Source of the DNA: Coprinus comatus
Taxonomy: Eukaryota; Basidiomycota; Agaricomycetes; Agaricales; Agaricaceae
Assembly (NCBI GenBank): GCA_034638255.1
Contig: JAWPGT010000001.1
Location: 1,364,001 to 1,428,000, forward strand
Length of the DNA: 64,000 bases
Direction: 5' to 3'
The position numbers were made by a program, and so were the translations under genes. Of the stretch, positions 23,726 to 34,441 are shown in pieces. The notes under the pieces were generated by a model. That model saw only the letters and a list, made by a program, of their open reading frames with translations. It was not told where the DNA came from and did not search any database. Positions within the stretch are counted from its first letter, which is position 1, and each line of letters begins with the position of its first letter.

Positions 23726-24894
23726 TCACAACCGCCCCTCTGCTCTGGCTTGACGGACCCAGCGAACAACTTCGCTCCAGTCCTTCACCCGTCTTATAGG
23801 TGCTCCTTCCGGAATAATAACTTTGTCCTCCTTCCAGAATTCTTTACCACCAGAGGCCTTAAGCCGTGTCTCGAATACCATTTCATCCCGAGCATCTTCT
23901 GGTCCGGATGACCTCTGGTTCCACTCATAGTTCCCAAAGAGAAGGACGGGAACGGGTTTGGGTGCGGTTGCACACTGAAGTGCATTTTCGACGGAATCAT
24001 CGATCAGGAATTTCGCGCCGAGGTCATCGCACACCTGAAGAGACATCATTTCATTACTTCGGCTACTATAAGGGAGCACATATCTCTTACTTGTGCTTTG
24101 CTCAGTCTTGTCACAACCTCGTGGCCTGCTTTGTGTGCGTCTTTGAATTGGCCAGTACATATTATACTGTCAAAAATGTCTTATTGACGTCAGTAATTAA
24201 ACCAACATAAAATGGATTGTCTCTCACCAGGGAAATGTTTAGTTACCCAATTCCAACTCTCATCTGCCTTGTCTTCTTGTCTGGCAGTCACTATGATGAG
24301 TCGAAAGCCCATGTCCTTAAGTGTTTGTATCCCCTCCCGTGCTCCTGGAACTGGAGTTGCTCGATGGATGCTATCTGTTTTATAGAAGTCAACCACCTTG
24401 TCGAACGTCTCTTGAAGACCCCCCCAGTGAGGATTCTTTCATGAAATGAATAGTATCTCGACATCGACAGTTCAGTACAAAGCGCATACTTTCCAATAGT
24501 AATAATCTACAATGATCACATCATTAATACATTTTCCTATCTATGAAGACGAAAGTACTCACAATAAAAGTTTGAGGGATCCATCTGTGTGCCATAGATA
24601 CCATTGTGCCCTTCGAGTAATGGTTAGACATGAAACACACCACCAAACGTATATTGGGTACTCACAGTCCGACACTGCTTGATTGGTTTCACTGAGTACA
24701 TCATCCAAGTCAACAGCGATAATAGTGCTTGATGATCCTGGAGGTGAGATCCCGGTAAGCTTTTCTAGGATCGCGCATTCATGTTGATCTCGTTCGTCGA
24801 TTTCGAACTCTGAAATTTCCGATATATCAGCACCTCCGAGAGATGGTGAAAGATGTGGGGATGCGAGCTCAAGGCGAGAGGCAGCTGCAGACAT
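23726..24894 (-). CDS. HAD-superfamily phosphatase-like protein (5'-nucleotidase-like)
   Basis: The ATG at 24892-24894 opens a protein of about 290 residues in several exons. HAD motif I is IIAVDLDDVLSETNQAV, with the DxD nucleophile and acid-base pair. Motif II is the threonine of RLIIVTARQED, and motif IV is KFLIDDSVENALQ. Between motifs I and II is a cap-like region with PHWGGLQETFDKVVDFYKT. This layout resembles the small 5'(3')-deoxyribonucleotidase (NT5C) group of HAD proteins, but substrate cannot be read from sequence. The C-terminus ends KDWSEVVRWVRQARAEGRL. There is no signal peptide or membrane segment, so a soluble cytosolic enzyme is likely. It lies between the ABCD transporter and carbonic anhydrase on the same strand. 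Confidence 0.82.
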
Positions 24895-25143
24895 ATTCGC
24901 AGAATAGTGATGTTGGAGTCAGTGTGCTCAATAACAGTTATATTGGTGCATTGTAGTCTGATTAATTGATTGGTAATTAATTACCTCTTAGGCTTTATTC
25001 TTGTTGGAATATGAATGACCAGGTGGTACAATATAGTGAACAAATGAGATCATATATGTTTTATGGACGTGAATATATAAACAATCTTAGTACACAATTT
25101 GTAGAGCCTGTCCGCGTTGGCTTTCAGTTGAACGCTTAGTAGA

Positions 25144-25813
25144 TCAAAATATGTGTCTCACCCTTCCTGTCTTAACATCATGAAGCCAACCAGTGATTTT
25201 AGTCTCCGGAAGGACAAGAGGATGATTTCTTAGAAACGCCACATCCGCTTTTACACTTTCTTCTAGATTCGTGATTTCTAAGAAATCGATCTTGTTAACT
25301 GCTTGGGCCACAGCTTCGTCTCCAGGAGAAGCCTCTTTCACTGCAGCGCGGAGTTCCTCGGTAGTAAAGGTCAACATGCCACAGTCAGTGTGATGAAAGA
25401 CGGCAATCTCGCGAGTCCCCAAAAGCCTCTGAGATATAACAATGCTACGAAGAGCTTCCCGACTACAGCATAACTCTTGATATATCAATGTTTCCACAAT
25501 TGGAGTCCCACTCACGCTAATCCACCGGCGTTACGAATCACATGAATGTCACCGAGATCAAAGCCAAGCTGGGACAAAGGTCTGCGGTATCTGAGCTCGA
25601 CGTTGAAGGCGATTTTAAGAGATCTCATTGACATACTCGATACGAGCATCCATGCAGGTCACTGGTGGAGATGTCCATTAAAGGAGGCATAGATATAATA
25701 AGACAATACTTTCCTACAATCGACTTCCTTGCAGGAGGAAGCGGAAGATCGCCCTTGTTGTAGGTAGAAACATATCGTGCGTTATTGGCGATGAATTCTT
25801 CGGTGGCGGACAT
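25144..25813 (-). CDS. Beta-class carbonic anhydrase
   Basis: A zinc enzyme interconverting CO2 and bicarbonate. The chosen ATG (25811-25813) gives MSATEEFIANNARYVSTYNK; an in-frame ATG at 25828 would add five residues. The zinc ligands are the cysteine of TCMDARIE and the HTDC of EIAVFHHTDCGMLTF; the Asp and Arg of CMDAR form the usual catalytic dyad. LGDIHVIRNAGG is conserved. The C-terminus ends KITGWLHDVKTGRVRHIF. The short length (about 170-180 residues) and spacing fit the compact bacterial-like beta-CA group found beside the classical type in fungi. The exon 1-2 junction is unclear: the best donor (GTAGGA at 25717) and the only acceptor do not keep frame, while a weak donor further in does. 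It is divergent from the RINT1 gene. Confidence 0.87.
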
Positions 25814-26087
25814 GATGATATTGGTCATAGAGAATGATGAACAAATGTCAAATCGACCTAGTTTTTATATCTTTTCTCAAGATCTTATATTACTATAGAT
25901 GGTGAAGTATTCTGAACTATTGCGCAATCCTACGACGCCAGTTGGACCACTAAAATCCAATTGTGGGAGGATGTTTCTGGTTTCGTTTGGGAATTTTCGG
26001 GCCAAGAACTATTCAAATCACGTGATACTGTTCTAATTTAGCTCTCACAAATGGGAATGGACACGACTCTCGAGTCTCCTCCAAAAC
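25814..26087. promoter_or_regulatory. Bidirectional promoter with ATCACGTGAT palindrome (carbonic anhydrase / RINT1)
   Basis: The 274 bp between two divergent start codons contain a perfect 10-bp palindrome, ATCACGTGAT, at 26017-26026, with the E-box core CACGTG. It lies about 60 bp from the RINT1 ATG and about 200 bp from that of carbonic anhydrase. Confidence 0.45.
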
Positions 26088-29000
26088 ATGTCCGTCCAAC
26101 AGATCAAGTCCCTTCTCGCCGTCCCGGACTGGGCAGCGTCCGACGCCAAGTCCACACAGTACTTGAACGAAAATACTCTTACCTTCAAAGACTTGGAAAA
26201 CTTGGAGAACCTGCTTCAACAAGCTCAGATCAAACATGAGGAACTCCAGACACAAGTGCGTAAAGTATTTGCCAATGATATCCTCTTCTCACGGGCTCTG
26301 CGGTAGCTTAGCTTTCTTCGTCCACCGAACGAATACAAAATTTGATCAGCACCACACAATCTGATACGCAGCAACATTTAGAGAATTCAAAGGAACTATC
26401 TCTCCTACGTCATTCATTGTCGGATGAACTCTCCGAATTATCTAATGAACTCACTTCTGTCCTGTATGAAGAAGACAGGAAACCAACTCTATTAGAGGAT
26501 ATTGAAACATTACACCGCAGTCTGAAGGAGCTGGAGAGTGTCAAGGGTTATGTTCAGGTGATACAACATGGCTTGAAACTCAGGTATAAAATACCCCTGC
26601 AGCACATGATACTGGTGTATACTCATCCCATTTCAGTGAATCTGCTGTAGCACAAGTAAAAGAGGCTGTGACAATTACCTTCTCATCTGTTACTATTTTC
26701 CAAGATTTGCAACAATTCGTGGAACAGGTCACCAACAATTGCTCAGGGGTCGAAGACAGTAATGGTCAACAGAAATTGCATATAGTGAACTTCCTTGAGA
26801 AGGTTCGTGACAGGACATGGGTGGATATCAAAGGCGCTCTTGCAGGGTATGTTAAGAACTTTAAGCATATTTAGGAATATCCTCACCCCATATTGATTTA
26901 TCATAGCATCTTGACTGCTGCCGCCGAACAACTTGGATGGCCAATGACTGTGAATTATGCAGTCGCTCCTCCTAGTGACCGTACCGCCTTTGAGAATGCA
27001 TTTGTCAACATGTTAAGGCTACAAAAAATGTTGGTCCTCTTGTCATAGATTTGGCAAACTTCTTACCACTATTAGAGGGTCAACAATCGGCGTAGAGGGT
27101 GACACTGTCCGCTCCGAACGAGATGGTTTATACCCTCTTCAAGCATTGGTAATACCAGTTTCCCTTCGTTTCAAATATCACTTTGAAGCCAGCCGACAAA
27201 CCAATAGATTGGACAAGGTGAGCGACTAATAATAGTAGCAAAAAATGCGATAATTGATTTGATTGACCCCTTAGCCTGAATGGTATTTCACTCACATTCT
27301 TAATGTCGCTCATGAACACCATCAATTCATGGAGCTAGCAATCCAACCACTCATTATCAATTCTGACTATAAGCAGATTAAAGCTTGGGTAGGGTTTCCT
27401 TTTTGCACACAGGGTTGACCATCGTCTTAAGAACTTTTTTACAGCGCGAATTTTGTTTGCTCCTTCTCCCACTTCTTTCCAGGAAACTGCGTAAAACTAT
27501 TCCAGCTCTTCTTTCAAGCCCATCGGTATTAGCACACACGATTTATCAGGCATTACAATTTGATGCTTCTTTTACGGAGGAAGGTTTTGAACTACAAGGA
27601 ACATCGGCTGCTGTCAAGGATGACGAGACAGAAAAATGGGATGGTATCAGCAATCTGATACTTGAGAATCAGCACTGGTTCCAAGCCTGGCTTGCTGGTG
27701 AACAAAAATGTAAGGTGTCATATCATTGTCATCCAGTCTTAGTGTGCGTGTTCGGCTTACCATATCTTGAAAGTCGTCGAGGACCAGTATCATGATATTA
27801 TTAATAGCCCCGATGCATGGGGAATATCAGATGACACGGAAGATACAGCTGAAGTTTCGGTACTCAAGACAACTAACTCGGCGAGAAGAATCAAAGCTCT
27901 TTTCGAGCAAGTGACAGGTAATCACTCGCTTGAAAGCTTTTTAAAACATTATCTAAGCTCATATTCTGTTGTAGATAGCTACTCTCCACTCCCAAACCCA
28001 TCACAAAGAATCCATTTTCTTGTTTCTATACAACTTCCTTTCCTCGAATCCTACCTAAATCGCATATCATCATCTCTAGACGCATTTGAGACTTTATCAT
28101 CTGCATTTATTCGAGCAGTTCCAGGTGCACTGAGTCTAGCAGGGAAATCGGAGAATGTTGTCAATGTTAACACGCAGAACCTTACAACTGGTGTCGAAGG
28201 CGTGCAAAGACTATGCAAAGCTCTTCTCAGTGCCGCGCGCGTAGAATTGGCTCTCGAAACTTGGGCAGAGGATGTGGTAAGATTCTATGTTACTTTCGTT
28301 AATGATTTCCTGACTGAAGTTGCACTTTAGTTCTTTTTGGAATTATGGTCTGACATTCACCATAACCCTGCGCTTCGCGAACGTGCAATAGCTAATCCTC
28401 TCCTTCCCCAACCTGGACCTGAAGATACCGATGTTCCTAATGATACTATTTTTGAAGTGTTTATCAACAAATATACCAATGTGATCATTCGTGCGGAAAA
28501 CATGATAGTTCATCAAGTATGCACTGAAGTCGAAGGAAGGCTCAAGGCACATTTCGCATCGTAAGTCTATAACTATATATGTCTTTTCTAACTACACTGA
28601 CTAATAATACTTTTCCTCTCTGTATCAGAACAAGCCCAGAAGACACAACCGATCCAATGAAAGAAACACCTCTCGTCTCTCAAACTCTACTAGCACCACT
28701 AACTCTATTATCCTCTCACCTTTCTTTACTCCTTCCAACTCTCTCTCCAACCTCTTTCACAACTCTCTACCGTCGTATTGCATCCAATCTTGCTGAACAC
28801 ATTTTGCACCGTCAAATCCTCTTCCGCGGTTCTTTCTCTTTGCAAGAAGGCAGAACTATACAAGCCGAATGTGAACTTTGGGTTGAAACTTGTCAGAATG
28901 CTATCAATAGTAGTGGACAAGGGTTGCCTGGCGGAAGACAACGGATTGCTGCTCCGTGGGGTAAATTGTTGCAGGCAGGTAATTTGGCTGGGGCGGATGG

Positions 29001-29151
29001 TGAAGGCTGGGATCGCATTATCCAAAGTACGTTTGGTGGGCGGGCTAATGTCGAATGGGAAGAATCTATGCGTGAGGTGACTGGTTATTGTGAATTGCCT
29101 AGAGATGTTGTTGAGAGAGTATTACGTCGGAGGAACGATTGTAATATTTAA
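26088..29151 (+). CDS. TIP20: RINT1/Tip20 family vesicle-tethering protein
   Basis: A protein of roughly 850 residues in ten or more exons. Tip20/RINT1 is a subunit of the Dsl1/NRZ complex that tethers COPI vesicles at the ER for retrograde Golgi transport. The start MSVQQIKSLLAVPDWAASDA is chosen because the coiled-coil N-terminus follows at once (LENLENLLQQAQIKHEELQ). The family domain is clear in the second half: SLRFKYHFEASRQTNRLDKP, EWYFTHILNVAHEHHQFMEL, ENQHWFQAWLAGEQKF, IHFLVSIQLPFLESYLNRIS and the C-terminal CELPRDVVERVLRRR. Frame was checked at several introns; one near 27014-27050 seems only about 37 nt long. It is tail-to-tail with the CSL gene. Confidence 0.88.
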
Positions 29152-29495
29152 TGAACACTTTTCTATCTCAAAACATTGTCTGTTAAGAAAGGAAAAGGGA
29201 AGTAGAAATCGTGATGATCATTAAATTTTCACAACACACAATTGTTCTCGAGGCGGCAAGAGAGAAATCATACAATCAGAAGCAACCATTACACTCAAAT
29301 AAGTAACTAACACAGAGCAAGCAAAAGACCACACAGAGCGATATAGGCGAAAGAAAGAGGGGGTTCAAAATGTCGACAACGAACCAAAGAAAGGAGGCAC
29401 AGAAAGAAATCGAGACGAAATTGAGAAAACCAAGCTAATCAGATAAAAATTAGGACTGAAAAAGAGGGTTATAGGAATAAATTGCCATCAGCAAT
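29152..29495. other. Intergenic between convergent RINT1 and CSL genes
   Basis: This 344 bp region holds the 3' ends of two convergent genes. It is A/G-rich with several AAAG-type runs. I see no gene, repeat or RNA structure in it. Confidence 0.6.
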
Positions 29496-31906
29496 CTACA
29501 TGACTCTTAGAGTCCATCCGTGGAGCCCACCCTCCGCAGCTGCCGCCTGTGCAGCTTGTGCAGCAGCAAACCAAGACGCATCTACTGGAGGTCCATTGGG
29601 TTGATTTGCCGCTGCCATTACATTCAAATCCACATTCTGGAACATATTTTCACAGGCGATGGTTCTGCCAGAGTGATAGCCAACACCGTCAGAAGCTCTG
29701 ATGAACAGCAAGGGTAAACTCCTCCCAGCGATTGAAGGCGCGGGTGGTGGAACGGGTAATGCACCATTTCCGTTTCTACCTTCGTGTGGGGGATTACCCT
29801 CTGGAGATTGTCGGTTAGAAGCTGGGTCCACTGCGGCTGGGGGAGGGACAGCATCAGCCTCCAGCGCTTTGATAATATCTTGGAGAGGGGGCATTTCAAC
29901 AACAACAATTGTATGTAGAGGTCCTGTAGATATGTAACGGGGAGCCGCAGCTGAAGGTGAGAGGGGAGATCCTGTAGCAGGATCAGAGACAGTCGTACCT
30001 TCCATTCCTGATGGTCCTGGGATTGATTGTACAAAAGGTCCTATAGCTGTAAGTGGTCCGGGGGCGGCAGTTTGATACACACGAAGGCGCAGTGGGCCGA
30101 GGTTTCCTAGGTAAACATCCAAAGGCGTTTGCTGTCTAGTCGTAGGATGGTCATAAAAAAAGTTCGATACAGTAAGTTCGATGGTATTGCTCGCTGGCCG
30201 ATAAACAGGGGCCGTAAAGAGTGTAGGGAAGGGTGTAATGGGTAGCTCGGGTATATTTTGGTTTTGACCAAAGGCATCAAAAAAGGTGTATTGAAATTTG
30301 GCTGGCGATGTATTATAAGCAATCATTGTTTGACAAAAATATGCGAAAGAACCTACAAATGCCGACAATAGTCCAGCAAAGATAGTCATCAACTTCGTCT
30401 GTAGATGTTGTAGTTCCGTCCTTAACTTCTTCTCGGACTCGTGGGGACTGGAAAATGAGTTGGTGAGTTCCAGCTTGGGTTGACATTCCTGGAGCAGGAG
30501 GGGCAACAACTCCTGGTGTTCCCGGGAGAGGACCTGCTGCTGATAGGTAGTGCCGTGAACCATCAGGATTCACGCGTTGTAATGCTATCTTCTGCATTTG
30601 GCTGACAGGTCCGCCATCATCATTAGAAACACGACCTTTGTCGACCTTACGGATGATGAGAGATGAAGTAGAAATGCCTGAATGGGTGTCTGAGAGAACT
30701 ATCTCACAGCCATAAGTGACTGGTTGAGGACCTGTGGCTTTCTGGGTGTGAGAGCGGGAAAGCGGATTATTCTCATCACATGACACACACCTGCTGTTGG
30801 CGTCTCTCCTGGTGGTCGACGAACGACGTTGACATTGAACGCGGACCACGCGACATTGCTCGCACACAACTGAGCATGATCAATGGTCATATATTTGGTT
30901 CTGACTGTCTGCGAATTGATACGATTAAAGAGCGAAACAGGACCCCCAGCAAGGATACACGAAGATATGTTGCGTGTTTTGGCGGTTTTTTTGGATGGTT
31001 TGGATATGATAGTAACAGGCGCCGAATCAAACGTAGCCCAAACGCGTCCGCCAACGGCGTCAGTACCGTCAGAGGTTATCGCAGCAGGGGGAGGTTCCGC
31101 AATATCAAGAGAGAGCTGGAAACTCTTTGCCTTTGCGGTGCCAGTAACGTGCAAGAACTTGAAACTCGCGGTCATATTGTTGTCAAGGGGAGCTTTCTGC
31201 TCGAACGAACGTTCTCCACTTTCGGACACGACAGCCATGGACAATTGCTGAGTTCGCATGTGCCAAACGGGGCCCTCGATGTGGACAACAGGGGGTGGAC
31301 ATAGGAAACGCTTTTCGCTGCCATATGACTTTTGCGCGACGGCCGCGTGTAGACAGATAACAGTGGTCATCGGCATCACGCGTGCTGGATCTGCGGATAC
31401 ATGGTCTCGGACAATGCGTCTAATCTTGTTGTGGGGGTCTTCTGCTTCAGTCTCATCAAGTTTACGCTTGCCGGTTGAAGGCTTGAAGATGGCAATTAGG
31501 CGCGAGCGGAGAGAAAGCGGAAGCGAGTGAAACACACCTGGGCGGGCATAATGACTGCGGCGGATGGATTGGGAGGCACAGCTGGCATTGTTGTATTGGC
31601 ATTCCAGATGGGTAGTTGCTGGCCATTTGGTAGCGGATCCTTCTTGGAGGCGGCTAGAATAGACTGCAGGGAAGCATTTGGGTCCGGGGTTGATAGCACT
31701 GGGACAGATTCTGGAGCAACCGGTGGTGGAGAGGGTTTTGGGGAATTTACGGCTGTGGACTGTGGGGAAGGCTGCTTGCTATTGACCTAGAGCATTGGAT
31801 TGAACATGGAACTCTGTGAAGAAATGGGATTTATTACAAGTATATGTGCTGGCGTTGCTGAACGCGACGCCGAGTCTGGCTGCTGTTCAGCAGGACCAGA
31901 GGCCAT
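29496..31906 (-). CDS. CSL-family transcription factor (CBF1/Su(H)/Lag-1 type), fungal
   Basis: CSL proteins bind DNA through a Rel-homology-like N-terminal domain and a beta-trefoil domain; in animals they are Notch effectors, while fungi have CSL without Notch. The ATG at 31904-31906 gives MASGPAEQQPDSASRSATPA; a 51-nt intron skips an in-frame stop. After a Pro/Ser-rich leader come VICLHAAVAQKSYGSEKRFL and CPPPVVHIEGPVW, the DNA-contacting core of the N-terminal domain. The trefoil has VSLFNRINSQTVRTKYM, AWSAFNVNVVRR, PVTYGCEIVLSD, SLIIRKVDKG and DDYLCWTIVG. A GTAGGT intron joins WTIVGI to SKFQYTFFDAF, after which an IPT/TIG domain follows (PLDVYLGNLGPLRLRVYQ) with a Pro/Ala-rich insert before PLLFIRASDGVGYHSGRT. 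The product is about 700 residues and probably nuclear. Confidence 0.9.
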
Positions 31907-32087
31907 CTGAAGATGGGGGTTGAGGAAGAAGGACTCTTGAGGCATAGACATTATAGGCGTGAGAGCAAAGTCTCACGAGCGAGGGCAGTGGGAAAGTGGG
32001 TGGATAGTGGGAAAATAACCAACACAGGCTACATAAGGTGGGAGAAAAATAACAACGTGGGAATAATCTCGGCACTCGGCATTACGA

Positions 32088-32723
32088 CTACTTTGCTAGG
32101 AACACTTCTCCGAACGCCGAGCCGGCCGTTCCCCCAGTGAACACCAGCGACCTTTCTCTCCGTGCACACAGTGCCAAGTACAACGAGTTTTCATCCACAA
32201 CTTCCTCGCTGGCGTATGGCGACAGTAGTCGCTGCTCATAGTCATAAGTCGAATTCGCGAACAAACTGACTTCTTCTGTTGCCCCACACGGTCAGCATCA
32301 AAGAATAGAAGACTAGAACTGACACTTACCCAACGACAACACACCCAGTTTATCTTCCCCCCTTATAGCATCGCTTGTTTCCTGGGCGAATATCGCAGAT
32401 CTCCCGCCACTTGAAGGTTCTTCGTCTTCCTGCTGACCTTGTTTTTCCTCTTCTTGGTGCAGCCACCGCCATTCTTCGTCTTCACTTGCAACAGCCGACA
32501 ATGCTGTGGGGAAGAATCCCCCCAAGTTGAATGGGTCCTCCTCTGTTGAAGATATGCGTTGGTATGATCCCTGCCGCGAGCGGGAATACTGGTGTGTGAC
32601 TCGTCGTCTCGCTAAGCCATGTTCAACATTCTCGTGTGATGTAGAGCGTTGAATATATGCGCTACTAGTAGATGCTGTAGCGTTTTCGAGAACAGAAGCC
32701 GATTTTGAACGGAGAAGGGACAT
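32088..32723 (-). CDS. Small hypothetical protein, unrecognised
   Basis: A two-exon gene I cannot place. The ATG at 32721-32723 gives MSLLRSKSASVLENATASTS; a GTAAGT-AG intron near 32275-32329 joins DKLGVLSL to EEVSLFANSTYDYEQRLLSP. The stop TAG is at 32088-32090 after GTAGSAFGEVFLAK. The product is about 200 residues. The first half is Ser/Arg-rich and then Glu/Gln-rich (EEEKQGQQEDEE) with a hydrophobic-aromatic patch DPFNLGGFFP between; no signal peptide or membrane segment is seen. The clean splice that preserves frame into an ordered-looking second exon supports a real gene. It is upstream of the CSL gene, same strand, with 181 bp between them. Confidence 0.6.
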
Positions 32724-34441
32724 TGTAGAAAGATGGTGGACAAGGGTGGTTTCACTGCGGTTTTATAACGCCAACAAAACTGTTGGACAAGGTTAATTGG
32801 TGCATATATTTTAGGCAGGTTGGGGATAGGAGAAGTCACGTCCGCCTTTCCGGGTAAACAGACCCCAGTGTGACGGCCTGTCACTTCTACCCCCATCAGG
32901 TATTTCTCTGCATATTCGGGGTTCCGAGCATTGCATTAACGCGGTGCAAAGACCTGTTGTATCTCCAAGATACACCTTCAATTCGTCTGGAAGGAATTTT
33001 CTCTATTCTCTGACTCTTTCTCTTACACAACTTCCCACATATTCCAGAAGCACCCTCAAATCCGCCCAAATACCCTACTCTAAGATATGTATCTGTACTC
33101 CCCGTTGTCCCAAATTCACCCGAGCCCACAAGTTGTAGTGTACTTGTCGGGACTCATCAGGACTCATCCAGCCTCTTCCAGGATCTTTGCAAATTGGCTA
33201 GTCGGCAAAATCAATGCTGCGATCACCCTGTCTGTTTATTGCAATGTCGGCTGGTCACAGCCACTCTGAGAATATCAGGTGACCCAAAAGTGACTTCATT
33301 CTAATCTCATTTTCGAACATACTAGATTACCGGTCTTTTCTATCCTCTCACACCACTTTCAGTTTCCCGAAAAATTATACACAAGATGGCAATTGTCTTC
33401 AATTCTCCTACCCGACCTTTTTCTGACCGATGCCGAACTTGTAAGGCGGATGTCGCCTACCACCGGAATCGTTTCAGACTTTCAGCTCCCCTAAGCGTGA
33501 TGGACTTAGGTATTGTTTACCATGATACCGCTTTGGAGCTTCGCGTGAACCGTCCTCCCAACCCTGACCATTGTGGAACCTTCCTCTTTTATCCCGGTTT
33601 CGAGTATCCAGACATGGGACCACGATGAAAAACCCTGCGTTGCAATACTTATGGTATATATAATTAACAAGGAGCTCCTCACCTGCTTATCTACCCAGGG
33701 CAAGATACAGATTCACAAGGTGAAGGACGTCATACACCATCCAAGTGTTCACCACCTACTACGCTTAACAGCCCAACTATGCTAGTTATTGTTGGAAAAC
33801 AACACAAAACAGATCTACATACGAAAAAAGGATGTAAAACATGCCGTCCAATAAAAGGTTATAAAAAACGAATGTGACTATATGATAACGGTGTTGCAAT
33901 GTTATAATATGTAGACATGTAAACAAAAGAAAGACACGAAAGTCCATGACCCAGAATGTCTATATTGTACTAAGGCCAATGTTCACCACCGTTTTGTGAA
34001 AGAAAAGAAGGGGAGGTGGGATGCCATGATTATGATATGTAAATGCGAAATGTGCTCTGTAAACTATGTAAGAATGTCTGATGTGGGATAGGGGATGTGA
34101 TATATATTTTATAGAATCGTGAGAGAGATGAGCAACTAAAACAATGAATTGGAAGGTGGAATGTAGAGGAGGAGGGATTTGTTAGAGGTAAAGTGGTATG
34201 AATGGATGTCTCACGAGGAGAATAATCATGGAAATAGGAATGTTGAAGAAATGATCCAATTAGGGGAAAGAAAAAGAAGTGAAATACCAAAAAAGGGGTA
34301 TAACAAAATATTTGCTCCCCCCTCCCCACCTCTGTAGGAATGTAAAATGTTTGGAGTATTGGTGGATATCGGATATGAGAAGGACCAAGGACCATTATCC
34401 TTCTTGAATTCATGTGCGAACAATGTCACGTTTGCATTGAC
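32724..34441. other. Gene-poor stretch, about 1.7 kb
   Basis: This is the largest interval without a confident gene. It should contain the promoter of the small hypothetical gene (left) and the 3' end of the TMEM198-like gene (right). One 80-codon frame at 33386 has a plausible start context. The stretch 33780-34420 is A/T-rich with purine runs and looks non-coding. No transposon ends, long repeats or tRNA were seen. Confidence 0.55.
33386..33628 (+). CDS. Possible small protein, 80 residues (low support)
   Basis: A single-exon frame beginning MAIVFNSPTRPFSDRCRTCK in the gene-poor interval. A pyrimidine-rich stretch and ACACAAGATGG lie just before the ATG, as in many fungal promoters and start sites. 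A CRTC pair and basic residues (YHRNRFR) occur early, and the C-terminus is Pro/Asp/Gly-rich. No homologue comes to mind, it may be chance, and it could also be part of a longer spliced gene. Confidence 0.25.
   Translation: MAIVFNSPTRPFSDRCRTCKADVAYHRNRFRLSAPLSVMDLGIVYHDTALELRVNRPPNPDHCGTFLFYPGFEYPDMGPR

Noticed and set aside
30310..30400. Apparent frame break between the CSL trefoil and IPT domains
   Set aside because: A GTAGGT...CCAG intron joins WTIVGI to SKFQYTFFDAF in frame.
30780..31304. 174-codon plus-strand open frame
   Set aside because: It is antisense to the conserved CSL DNA-binding domain, so it is a shadow frame.
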